Of a stretch of 64,000 bases of DNA, positions 9,515 through 21,930 are shown piece by piece. Source of the DNA: Rhynochetos jubatus (lineage: Eukaryota; Chordata; Aves; Eurypygiformes; Rhynochetidae); assembly GCA_027574665.1 (NCBI GenBank), contig CM050677.1, positions 1,869,273-1,933,272 of the forward strand, written 5' to 3'. Position 1 is the first letter of the stretch. Each line of letters starts with the position of its first letter. The translations under genes and the position numbers were made by a program. The notes under the pieces are model-generated. The model did not search any database. It saw nothing but the letters and a program-made list of their open reading frames with translations, and was not told the origin of the DNA.

Positions 9515-12500
9515 TCACCTTCTCTGTGCTAACAGGCTCGGAGAGGCTCGAATGCGCGGCTCGTTGAAGCGTCTGCCCGAACACGGACATCTGAAGCAGC
9601 ACTGTAATGCGACCAAACAGAAAGAGTTAGGAGAGAATTTCTTGTCCCTTCTTGCTGCGCCTTTGCAGAGCACTGCGTGCCAGAGCAGCCGGATCGCTGT
9701 GTTGCTTGCAATCTCCAGTTCCAACAGTGCCACAGTTCCTCGGCAACAGAAAGAGCTAGGAAGGAATTGCTTGCGCTGTTTTCTCTCGCTGTGCTCTAGC
9801 AGTTCGTTCCCTTTTCGGCAGAGCGCGGGACCGCTTGCAAAGCTTAGAAACAAACCTCTCCCTTTTCCTCCAAAAGGGAAAGAGCTACGAGGGAATTTCT
9901 TAGCGAAACCTTGTTTGTTTTGGCAGAGCACTGCATGCCTCTTAAGACAGAGCTCTGTATCCCCGCGAAAGTCGAAATCCACAGGGTCACCTTCTCTGTG
10001 CTAACAGGCTCGGAGAGGCTCGAATGCGCGGCTCGTTGAAGCGTCTGCCCGAACACGGACATCTGAAGCAGCACTGTAATGCGACCAAACAGAAAGAGTT
10101 AGGAGAGAATTTCTTGTCCCTTCTTGCTGCGCCCTTGCAGAGCACTGCGTGCCAGAGCAGCCGGATCGCTGTGTTGCTTGCAATCTCCAGTTCCAACAGT
10201 GCCACAGTTCCTCGGCAACAGAAAGAGCTAGGAAGGAATTGCTTGCGCTGTTTTCTCTCGCTGTGCTCTAGCAGTTCGTTCCCTTTTCGGCAGAGCGCGG
10301 GACCGCTTGCAAAGCTTAGAAACAAACCTCTCCCTTTTCCTCCAAAAGGGAAAGAGCTACGAGGGAATTTCTTAGCGAAACCTTGTTTGTTTTGGCAGAG
10401 CACTGCATGCCTCTTAAGACAGAGCTCTGTATCCCCGCGAAAGTCGAAATCCACAGGGTCACCTTCTCTGTGCTAACAGGCTCGGAGAGGCTCGAATGCG
10501 CGGCTCGTTGAAGCGTCTGCCCGAACACGGACATCTGAAGCAGCACTGTAATGCGACCAAACAGAAAGAGTTAGGAGAGAATTTCTTGTCCCTTCTTGCT
10601 GCGCCTTTGCAGAGCACTGCGTGCCAGAGCAGCCGGATCGCTGTGTTGCTTGCAATCTCCAGTTCCAACAGTGCCACAGTTCCTCGGCAACAGAAAGAGC
10701 TAGGAAGGAATTGCTTGCGCTGTTTTCTCTCGCTGTGCTCTAGCAGTTCGTTCCCTTTTCGGCAGAGCGCGGGACCGCTTGCAAAGCTTAGAAACAAACC
10801 TCTCCCTTTTCCTCCAAAAGGGAAAGAGCTACGAGGGAATTTCTTAGCGAAACCTTGTTTGTTTTGGCAGAGCACTGCATGCCTCTTAAGACAGAGCTCT
10901 GTATGCCCGGGAAAGTCGAAATCCACAGGGTCACCTTCTCTGTGCTAACAGGCTCGGAGAGGCTGGAATGCGCGGCTCGTTGAAGCGTCTGCCCGAACAC
11001 GGACATCTGAAGCAGCACTGTAATGCGACCAAACAGAAAGAGTTAGGAGAGAATTTCTTGTCCCTTCTTGCTGCGTCTTTGCAGAGCACTGCGTGCCAGA
11101 GCAGCCGGATCGCTGTGTTGCTTGCAATCTCCAGTTCCAACAGTGCCACAGTTCCTCGGCAACAGAAAGAGCTAGGAAGGAATTGCTTGCGCTGTTTTCT
11201 CTCGCTGTGCTCTAGCAGTTCGTTCCCTTTTCGGCAGAGCGCGGGACCGCTTGCAAAGCTTAGAAACAAACCTCTCCCTTTTCCTCCAAAAGGGAAAGAG
11301 CTACGAGGGAATTTCTGAGTGAAACCTTGTTTGTTTTGGCAGAGCACTGCATGCCTCTTAAGACAGAGCTCTGTATCCCCGGGAAAGTCGAAATCCACAG
11401 GGTCACCTTCTCTGTGCTAACAGGCTCGGAGAGGCTCGAATGCGCGGCTCGTTGAAGCGTCTGCCCGAACACGGACATCTGAAGCAGCACTGTAATGCGA
11501 CCAAACAGAAAGAGTTAGGAGAGAATTTCTTGTCCCTTCTTGCTGCGCCTTTGCAGAGCACTGCGTGCCAGAGCAGCCGGATCGCTGTGTTGCTTGCAAT
11601 CTCCAGTTCCAACAGTGCCACAGTTCCTCGGCAACAGAAAGAGCTAGGAAGGAATTGCTTGCGCTGTTTTCTCTCGCTGTGCTCTAGCAGTTCGTTCCCT
11701 TTTCGGCAGAGCGCGGGACCGCTTGCAAAGCTTAGAAACAAAGCTCTCCCTTTTCCTCCAAAAGGGAAAGAGCTACGAGGGAATTTCTTAGCGAAACCTT
11801 GTTTGTTTTGGCAGAGCACTGCATGCCTCTTAAGACAGAGCTCTGTATGCCCGGGAAAGTCGAAATCCACAGGGTCACCTTCTCTGTGCTAACAGGCTCG
11901 GAGAGGCTGGAATGCGCGGCTCGTTGAAGCGTCTGCCCGAACACGGACATCTGAAGCAGCACTGTAATGCGAGCAAACAGAAAGAGTTAGGAGAGAATTT
12001 CTTGTCCCTTCTTGCTGCGCCCTTGCAGAGCACTGCGTGCCAGAGCAGCCGGATCGCTGTGTTGCTTGCAATCTCCAGTTCCAACAGTGCCACAGTTCCT
12101 CGGCAACAGAAAGAGCTAGGAAGGAATTGCTTGCGCTGTTTTCTCTCGCTGTGCTCTAGCAGTTCGTTCCCTTTTCGGCAGAGCGTGGGACCGCTTGCAA
12201 AGCTTAGAAACAAACCTCTCCCTTTTCCTCCAAAAGGGAAAGAGCTACGAGGGAATTTCTTAGCGAAACCTTGTTTGTTTTGGCAGAGCACTGCATGCCT
12301 CTTAAGACAGAGCTCTGTATGCCCGGGAAAGTCGAAATCCACAGGGTCACCTTCTCTGTGCTAACAGGCTCGGAGAGGCTCGAATGCGCGGCTCGTTGAA
12401 GCGTCTGCCCGAACACGGACATCTGAAGCAGCACTGTAATGCGACCAAACAGAAAGAGTTAGGAGAGAATTTCTTGTCCCTTCTTGCTGCGCCTTTGCAG

Positions 12501-12707
12501 AGCACTGCGTGCCAGAGCAGCCGGATCGCTGTGTTGCTTGCAATCTCCAGTTCCAACAGTGCCACAGTTCCTCGGCAACAGAAAGAGCTAGGAAGGAATT
12601 GCTTGCGCTGTTTTCTCTCGCTGTGCTCTAGCAGTTCGTTCCCTTTTCGGCAGAGCGCGGGACCGCTTGCAAAGCTTAGAAACAAACCTCTCCCTTTTCC
12701 TCCAAAA

Positions 12708-15026
12708 GGGAAAGAGCTACGAGGGAATTTCTTAGCGAAACCTTGTTTGTTTTGGCAGAGCACTGCATGCCTCTTAAGACAGAGCTCTGTATGCCCGGGA
12801 AAGTCGAAATCCACAGGGTCACCTTCTCTGTGCTAACAGGCTCGGAGAGGCTGGAATGCGCGGCTCGTTGAAGCGTCTGCCCGAACACGGACATCTGAAG
12901 CAGCACTGTAATGCGACCAAACAGAAAGAGTTAGGAGAGAATTTCTTGTCCCTTCTTGCTGCGCCTTTGCAGAGCACTGCGTGCCAGAGCAGCCGGATCG
13001 CTGTGTTGCTTGCAATCTCCAGTTCCAACAGTGCCACAGTTCCTCGGCAACAGAAAGAGCTAGGAAGGAATTGCTTGCGCTGTTTTCTCTCGCTGTGCTC
13101 TAGCAGTTCGTTCCCTTTTCGGCAGAGCGCGGGACCGCTTGCAAAGCTTAGAAACAAACCTCTCCCTTTTCCTCCAAAAGGGAGAGAGCTACGAGGGAAT
13201 TTCTTAGCGAAACCTTGTTTGTTTTGGCAGAGCACTGCATGCCTCTTAAGACAGAGCTCTGTATGCCCGGGAAAGTCGAAATCCACAGGGTCACCTTCTC
13301 TGTGCTAACAGGCTCGGAGAGGCTGGAATGCGCGGCTCGTTGAAGCGTCTGCCCGAACACGGACATCTGAAGCAGCACTGTAATGCGACCAAACAGAAAG
13401 AGTTAGGAGAGAATTTCTTGTCCCTTCTTGCTGCGCCTTTGCAGAGCACTGCGTGCCAGAGCAGCCGGATCGCTGTGTTGCTTGCAATCTCCAGTTCCAA
13501 CAGTGCCACAGTTCCTCGGCAACAGAAAGAGCTAGGAAGGAATTGCTTGCGCTGTTTTCTCTCGCTGTGCTCTAGCAGTTCGTTCCCTTTTCGGCAGAGC
13601 GCGGGACCGCTTGCAAAGCTTAGAAACAAACCTCTCCCTTTTCCTCCAAAAGGGAAAGAGCTACGAGGGAATTTCTGAGTGAAACCTTGTTTGTTTTGGC
13701 AGAGCACTGCATGCCTCTTAAGACAGAGCTCTGTATCCCCGGGAAAGTCGAAATCCACAGGGTCACCTTCTCTGTGCTAACAGGCTCGGAGAGGCTCGAA
13801 TGCGCGGCTCGTTGAAGCGTCTGCCCGAACACGGACATCTAAAGCAGCACTGTAATGCGACCAAACAGAAAGAGTTAGGAGAGAATTTCTTGTCCCTTCT
13901 TGCTGCGCCTTTGCAGAGCACTGCGTGCCAGAGCAGCCGGATCGCTGTGTTGCTTGCAATCTCCAGTTCCAACAGTGCCACAGTTCCTCGGCAACAGAAA
14001 GAGCTAGGAAGGAATTGCTTGCGCTGTTTTCTCTCGCTGTGCTCTAGCAGTTCGTTCCCTTTTCGGCAGAGCGCGGGACCGCTTGCAAAGCTTAGAAACA
14101 AAGCTCTCCCTTTTCCTCCAAAAGGGAAAGAGCTACGAGGGAATTTCTTAGCGAAACCTTGTTTGTTTTGGCAGAGCACTGCATGCCTCTTAAGACAGAG
14201 CTCTGTATCCCCGCGAAAGTCGAAATCCACAGGGTCACCTTCTCTGTGCTAACAGGCTCGGAGAGGCTCGAATGCGCGGCTCGTTGAAGCGTCTGCCCGA
14301 ACACGGACATCTGAAGCAGCACTGTAATGCGACCAAACAGAAAGAGTTAGGAGAGAATTTCTTGTCCCTTCTTGCTGCGCCTTTGCAGAGCACTGCGTGC
14401 CAGAGCAGCCGGATCGCTGTGTTGCTTGCAATCTCCAGTTCCAACAGTGCCACAGTTCCTCGGCAACAGAAAGAGCTAGGAAGGAATTGCTTGCGCTGTT
14501 TTCTCTCGCTGTGCTCTAGCAGTTCGTTCCCTTTTCGGCAGAGCGCGGGACCGCTTGCAAAGCTTAGAAACAAACCTCTCCCTTTTCCTCCAAACGGGAA
14601 AGAGCTACGAGGGAATTTCTTAGCGAAACCTTGTTTGTTTTGGCAGAGCACTGCATGCCTCTTAAGACAGAGCTCTGTATGCCCGGGAAAGTCGAAATCC
14701 ACAGGGTCACCTTCTCTGTGCTAACAGGCTCGGAGAGGCTGGAATGCGCGGCTCGTTGAAGCGTCTGCCCGAACACGGACATCTGAAGCAGCACTGTAAT
14801 GCGACCAAACAGAAAGAGTTAGGAGAGAATTTCTTGTCCCTTCTTGCTGCGCCTTTGCAGAGCACTGCGTGCCAGAGCAGCCGGATCGCTGTGTTGCTTG
14901 CAATCTCCAGTTCCAACAGTGCCACAGTTCCTCGGCAACAGAAAGAGCTAGGAAGGAATTGCTTGCGCTGTTTTCTCTCGCTGTGCTCTAGCAGTTCGTT
15001 CCCTTTTCGGCAGAGCGCGGGACCGC
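12708..15026 (+). repeat. 4-unit tandem block duplication (first copy)
   Basis: Matches about 14596-16914 at an offset of 1,888 bp (4 x 472). The order in both copies is a unit with GGGAGAGAG, a unit with TTCTGAGTG, a unit with TCTAAAG plus ACAAAGCTC and CCCCGCG, and a unit with AAACGGG. I saw no difference inside this range. The match ends on the left at the AAAAGG/AAACGG site and on the right at the CCGCTT/CCGCCT site. The matched span is longer than the offset, so the two copies overlap. Confidence 0.8.
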
Positions 15027-16914
15027 TTGCAAAGCTTAGAAACAAACCTCTCCCTTTTCCTCCAAAAGGGAGAGAGCTACGAGGGAATTTCTTAGCGAAA
15101 CCTTGTTTGTTTTGGCAGAGCACTGCATGCCTCTTAAGACAGAGCTCTGTATGCCCGGGAAAGTCGAAATCCACAGGGTCACCTTCTCTGTGCTAACAGG
15201 CTCGGAGAGGCTGGAATGCGCGGCTCGTTGAAGCGTCTGCCCGAACACGGACATCTGAAGCAGCACTGTAATGCGACCAAACAGAAAGAGTTAGGAGAGA
15301 ATTTCTTGTCCCTTCTTGCTGCGCCTTTGCAGAGCACTGCGTGCCAGAGCAGCCGGATCGCTGTGTTGCTTGCAATCTCCAGTTCCAACAGTGCCACAGT
15401 TCCTCGGCAACAGAAAGAGCTAGGAAGGAATTGCTTGCGCTGTTTTCTCTCGCTGTGCTCTAGCAGTTCGTTCCCTTTTCGGCAGAGCGCGGGACCGCTT
15501 GCAAAGCTTAGAAACAAACCTCTCCCTTTTCCTCCAAAAGGGAAAGAGCTACGAGGGAATTTCTGAGTGAAACCTTGTTTGTTTTGGCAGAGCACTGCAT
15601 GCCTCTTAAGACAGAGCTCTGTATCCCCGGGAAAGTCGAAATCCACAGGGTCACCTTCTCTGTGCTAACAGGCTCGGAGAGGCTCGAATGCGCGGCTCGT
15701 TGAAGCGTCTGCCCGAACACGGACATCTAAAGCAGCACTGTAATGCGACCAAACAGAAAGAGTTAGGAGAGAATTTCTTGTCCCTTCTTGCTGCGCCTTT
15801 GCAGAGCACTGCGTGCCAGAGCAGCCGGATCGCTGTGTTGCTTGCAATCTCCAGTTCCAACAGTGCCACAGTTCCTCGGCAACAGAAAGAGCTAGGAAGG
15901 AATTGCTTGCGCTGTTTTCTCTCGCTGTGCTCTAGCAGTTCGTTCCCTTTTCGGCAGAGCGCGGGACCGCTTGCAAAGCTTAGAAACAAAGCTCTCCCTT
16001 TTCCTCCAAAAGGGAAAGAGCTACGAGGGAATTTCTTAGCGAAACCTTGTTTGTTTTGGCAGAGCACTGCATGCCTCTTAAGACAGAGCTCTGTATCCCC
16101 GCGAAAGTCGAAATCCACAGGGTCACCTTCTCTGTGCTAACAGGCTCGGAGAGGCTCGAATGCGCGGCTCGTTGAAGCGTCTGCCCGAACACGGACATCT
16201 GAAGCAGCACTGTAATGCGACCAAACAGAAAGAGTTAGGAGAGAATTTCTTGTCCCTTCTTGCTGCGCCTTTGCAGAGCACTGCGTGCCAGAGCAGCCGG
16301 ATCGCTGTGTTGCTTGCAATCTCCAGTTCCAACAGTGCCACAGTTCCTCGGCAACAGAAAGAGCTAGGAAGGAATTGCTTGCGCTGTTTTCTCTCGCTGT
16401 GCTCTAGCAGTTCGTTCCCTTTTCGGCAGAGCGCGGGACCGCTTGCAAAGCTTAGAAACAAACCTCTCCCTTTTCCTCCAAACGGGAAAGAGCTACGAGG
16501 GAATTTCTTAGCGAAACCTTGTTTGTTTTGGCAGAGCACTGCATGCCTCTTAAGACAGAGCTCTGTATGCCCGGGAAAGTCGAAATCCACAGGGTCACCT
16601 TCTCTGTGCTAACAGGCTCGGAGAGGCTGGAATGCGCGGCTCGTTGAAGCGTCTGCCCGAACACGGACATCTGAAGCAGCACTGTAATGCGACCAAACAG
16701 AAAGAGTTAGGAGAGAATTTCTTGTCCCTTCTTGCTGCGCCTTTGCAGAGCACTGCGTGCCAGAGCAGCCGGATCGCTGTGTTGCTTGCAATCTCCAGTT
16801 CCAACAGTGCCACAGTTCCTCGGCAACAGAAAGAGCTAGGAAGGAATTGCTTGCGCTGTTTTCTCTCGCTGTGCTCTAGCAGTTCGTTCCCTTTTCGGCA
16901 GAGCGCGGGACCGC
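14596..16914 (+). repeat. 4-unit tandem block duplication (second copy)
   Basis: Second copy of the 12708-15026 block, with the same four haplotypes in the same order. It ends where a unit with ACCGCCTGC begins to differ. Confidence 0.8.
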
Positions 16915-19317
16915 CTGCAAAGCTTAGAAACAAACCTCTCCCTTTTCCTCCAAAAGGGAGAGAGCTACGAGGGAATTTCTTAGCGAAACCTTGTTTGTTT
17001 TGGCAGAGCACTGCATGCCTCTTAAGACAGAGCTCTGTATCCCCGGGAAAGTCGAAATCCACAGGGTCACCTTCTCTGTGCTAACAGGCTCGGAGAGGCT
17101 CGAATGCGCGGCTCGTTGAAGCGTCTGCCCGAACACGGACATCTGAAGCAGCACTGTAATGCGAGCAAACAGAAAGAGTTAGGAGAGAATTTCTTGTCCC
17201 TTCTTGCTGCGCCTTTGCAGAGCACTGCGTGCCAGAGCAGCCGGACCGCTGCGTTGCTTGCAATCTCCACTTCCAACAGTGCCACAGTTCCTCGGCAACA
17301 GAAAGAGCTAGGAAGGAATTGCTTACGCTGTTTTCTCTCGCTGTGCTCTAGCAGTTCGTTCCCTTTTCGGCAGAGCGCGGGACCGCTTGCAAAGCTTAGA
17401 AACAAACCTCTCCCTTTTCCTCCAAAAGGGAGAGAGCTACGAGGGAATTTCTTAGCGAAACCTTGTTTGTTTTGGCAGAGCACTGCATGCCTCTTAAGAC
17501 AGAGCTCTGTATCCCCGGGAAAGTCGAAATCCACAGGGTCACCTTCTCTGTGCTAACAGGCTCGGAGAGGCTCGAATGCGCGGCTCGTTGAAGCGTCTGC
17601 CCGAACACGGACATCTGAAGCAGCACTGTAATGCGAGCAAACAGAAAGAGTTAGGAGAGAATTTCTTGTCCCTTCTTGCTGCGCCTTTGCAGAGCACTGC
17701 GTGCCAGAGCAGCCGGACCGCTGTGTTGCTTGCAATCTCCACTTCCAACAGTGCCACAGTTCCTCGGCAACAGAAAGAGCTAGGAAGGAATTGCTTGCGC
17801 TGTTTTCTCTCGCTGTGCTCTAGCAGTTCGTTCCCTTTTCGGCAGAGCGCGGGACCGCTTGCAAAGCTTAGAAACAAACCTCTCCCTTTTCCTCCAAAAG
17901 GGAAAGAGCTACGAGGGAATTTCTTAGCGAAACCTTGTTTGTTTTGGCAGAGCACTGCATGCCTCTTAAGACAGAGCTCTGTATCCCCGGGAAAGTCGAA
18001 ATCCACAGGGTCACCTTCTCTGTGCTAACAGGCTCGGAGAGGCTGGAATGCGCGGCTCGTTGAAGCGTCTGCCCGAACACGGACATCTGAAGCAGCACTG
18101 TAATGCGACCAAACAGAAAGAGTTAGGAGAGAATTTCTTGTCCCTTCTTGCTGCGCCCTTGCAGAGCACTGCGTGCCAGAGCAGCCGGATCGCTGTGTTG
18201 CTTGCAATCTCCAGTTCCAACAGTGCCACAGTTCCTCGGCAACAGAAAGAGCTAGGAAGGAATTGCTTACGCTGTTTTCTCTCGCTGTGCTCTAGCAGTT
18301 CGTTCCCTTTTCGGCAGAGCGCGGGACCGCCTGCAAAGCTTAGAAACAAACCTCTCCCTTTTCCTCCAAAAGGGAAAGAGCTACGAGGGAATTTCTTAGC
18401 GAAACCTTGTTTGTTTTGGCAGAGCACTGCATGCCTCTTAAGACAGAGCTCTGTATCCCCGGGAAAGTCGAAATCCACAGGGTCACCTTCTCTGTGCTAA
18501 CAGGCTCGGAGAGGCTCGAATGCGCGGCTCGTTGAAGCGTCTGCCCGAACACGGACATCTGAAGCAGCACTGTAATGCGACCAAACAGAAAGAGTTAGGA
18601 GAGAATTTCTTGTCCCTTCTTGCTGCGCCCTTGCAGAGCACTGCGTGCCAGAGCAGCCGGATCGCTGTGTTGCTTGCAATCTCCAGTTCCAACAGTGCCA
18701 CAGTTCCTCGGCAACAGAAAGAGCTAGGAAGGAATTGCTTGCGCTGTTTTCTCTCGCTGTGCTCTAGCAGTTCGTTCCCTTTTCGGCAGAGCGCGGGACC
18801 GCTTGCAAAGCTTAGAAACAAACCTCTCCCTTTTCCTCCAAAAGGGAAAGAGCTACGAGGGAATTTCTTAGCGAAACCTTGTTTGTTTTGGCAGAGCACT
18901 GCATGCCTCTTAAGACAGAGCTCTGTATCCCCGCGAAAGTCGAAATCCACAGGGTCACCTTCTCTGTGCTAACAGGCTCGGAGAGGCTCGAATGCGCGGC
19001 TCGTTGAAGCGTCTGCCCGAACACGGACATCTGAAGCAGCACTGTAATGCGACCAAACAGAAAGAGTTAGGAGAGAATTTCTTGTCCCTTCTTGCTGCGC
19101 CTTTGCAGAGCACTGCGTGCCAGAGCAGCCGGATCGCTGTGTTGCTTGCAATCTCCAGTTCCAACAGTGCCACAGTTCCTCGGCAACAGAAAGAGCTAGG
19201 AAGGAATTGCTTGCGCTGTTTTCTCTCGCTGTGCTCTAGCAGTTCGTTCCCTTTTCGGCAGAGCGCGGGACCGCTTGCAAAGCTTAGAAACAAACCTCTC
19301 CCTTTTCCTCCAAAAGG

Positions 19318-20514
19318 GAAAGAGCTACGAGGGAATTTCTTAGCGAAACCTTGTTTGTTTTGGCAGAGCACTGCATGCCTCTTAAGACAGAGCTCTGTAT
19401 GCCCGGGAAAGTCGAAATCCACAGGGTCACCTTCTCTGTGCTAACAGGCTCGGAGAGGCTGGAATGCGCGGCTCGTTGAAGCGTCTGCCCGAACACGGAC
19501 ATCTGAAGCAGCACTGTAATGCGACCAAACAGAAAGAGTTAGGAGAGAATTTCTTGTCCCTTCTTGCTGCGTCTTTGCAGAGCACTGCGTGCCAGAGCAG
19601 CCGGATCGCTGTGTTGCTTGCAATCTCCAGTTCCAACAGTGCCACAGTTCCTCGGCAACAGAAAGAGCTAGGAAGGAATTGCTTGCGCTGTTTTCTCTCG
19701 CTGTGCTCTAGCAGTTCGTTCCCTTTTCGGCAGAGCGCGGGACCGCTTGCAAAGCTTAGAAACAAACCTCTCCCTTTTCCTCCAAAAGGGAAAGAGCTAC
19801 GAGGGAATTTCTGAGTGAAACCTTGTTTGTTTTGGCAGAGCACTGCATGCCTCTTAAGACAGAGCTCTGTATCCCCGGGAAAGTCGAAATCCACAGGGTC
19901 ACCTTCTCTGTGCTAACAGGCTCGGAGAGGCTCGAATGCGCGGCTCGTTGAAGCGTCTGCCCGAACACGGACATCTAAAGCAGCACTGTAATGCGACCAA
20001 ACAGAAAGAGTTAGGAGAGAATTTCTTGTCCCTTCTTGCTGCGCCTTTGCAGAGCACTGCGTGCCAGAGCAGCCGGATCGCTGTGTTGCTTGCAATCTCC
20101 AGTTCCAACAGTGCCACAGTTCCTCGGCAACAGAAAGAGCTAGGAAGGAATTGCTTGCGCTGTTTTCTCTCGCTGTGCTCTAGCAGTTCGTTCCCTTTTC
20201 GGCAGAGCGCGGGACCGCTTGCAAAGCTTAGAAACAAAGCTCTCCCTTTTCCTCCAAAAGGGAAAGAGCTACGAGGGAATTTCTTAGCGAAACCTTGTTT
20301 GTTTTGGCAGAGCACTGCATGCCTCTTAAGACAGAGCTCTGTATGCCCGGGAAAGTCGAAATCCACAGGGTCACCTTCTCTGTGCTAACAGGCTCGGAGA
20401 GGCTGGAATGCGCGGCTCGTTGAAGCGTCTGCCCGAACACGGACATCTGAAGCAGCACTGTAATGCGACCAAACAGAAAGAGTTAGGAGAGAATTTCTTG
20501 TCCCTTCTTGCTGC
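19318..20514 (+). repeat. 3-unit tandem block duplication (first copy)
   Basis: Matches about 20734-21930 at an offset of 1,416 bp (3 x 472). Both copies contain a unit with GCTGCGTCT plus TTCTGAGTG followed by a unit with TCTAAAG plus ACAAAGCTC. The second copy has one private change, A to T at 21039. Confidence 0.75.
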
Positions 20515-20733
20515 GCCTTTGCAGAGCACTGCGTGCCAGAGCAGCCGGATCGCTGTGTTGCTTGCAATCTCCAGTTCCAACAGTGCCACAGTTCCTCGGC
20601 AACAGAAAGAGCTAGGAAGGAATTGCTTGCGCTGTTTTCTCTCGCTGTGCTCTAGCAGTTCGTTCCCTTTTCGGCAGAGCGCGGGACCGCTTGCAAAGCT
20701 TAGAAACAAACCTCTCCCTTTTCCTCCAAAAGG

Positions 20734-21930
20734 GAGAGAGCTACGAGGGAATTTCTTAGCGAAACCTTGTTTGTTTTGGCAGAGCACTGCATGCCTCTTA
20801 AGACAGAGCTCTGTATGCCCGGGAAAGTCGAAATCCACAGGGTCACCTTCTCTGTGCTAACAGGCTCGGAGAGGCTGGAATGCGCGGCTCGTTGAAGCGT
20901 CTGCCCGAACACGGACATCTGAAGCAGCACTGTAATGCGACCAAACAGAAAGAGTTAGGAGAGAATTTCTTGTCCCTTCTTGCTGCGTCTTTGCAGAGCA
21001 CTGCGTGCCAGAGCAGCCGGATCGCTGTGTTGCTTGCATTCTCCAGTTCCAACAGTGCCACAGTTCCTCGGCAACAGAAAGAGCTAGGAAGGAATTGCTT
21101 GCGCTGTTTTCTCTCGCTGTGCTCTAGCAGTTCGTTCCCTTTTCGGCAGAGCGCGGGACCGCTTGCAAAGCTTAGAAACAAACCTCTCCCTTTTCCTCCA
21201 AAAGGGAAAGAGCTACGAGGGAATTTCTGAGTGAAACCTTGTTTGTTTTGGCAGAGCACTGCATGCCTCTTAAGACAGAGCTCTGTATCCCCGGGAAAGT
21301 CGAAATCCACAGGGTCACCTTCTCTGTGCTAACAGGCTCGGAGAGGCTCGAATGCGCGGCTCGTTGAAGCGTCTGCCCGAACACGGACATCTAAAGCAGC
21401 ACTGTAATGCGACCAAACAGAAAGAGTTAGGAGAGAATTTCTTGTCCCTTCTTGCTGCGCCTTTGCAGAGCACTGCGTGCCAGAGCAGCCGGATCGCTGT
21501 GTTGCTTGCAATCTCCAGTTCCAACAGTGCCACAGTTCCTCGGCAACAGAAAGAGCTAGGAAGGAATTGCTTGCGCTGTTTTCTCTCGCTGTGCTCTAGC
21601 AGTTCGTTCCCTTTTCGGCAGAGCGCGGGACCGCTTGCAAAGCTTAGAAACAAAGCTCTCCCTTTTCCTCCAAAAGGGAAAGAGCTACGAGGGAATTTCT
21701 TAGCGAAACCTTGTTTGTTTTGGCAGAGCACTGCATGCCTCTTAAGACAGAGCTCTGTATGCCCGGGAAAGTCGAAATCCACAGGGTCACCTTCTCTGTG
21801 CTAACAGGCTCGGAGAGGCTGGAATGCGCGGCTCGTTGAAGCGTCTGCCCGAACACGGACATCTGAAGCAGCACTGTAATGCGACCAAACAGAAAGAGTT
21901 AGGAGAGAATTTCTTGTCCCTTCTTGCTGC
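20734..21930 (+). repeat. 3-unit tandem block duplication (second copy)
   Basis: Second copy of 19318-20514, differing by GCATTCTCC at 21039, which I found nowhere else. It also lies inside the segment matched 32,565 bp downstream (53.3-54.8 kb). Confidence 0.75.
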
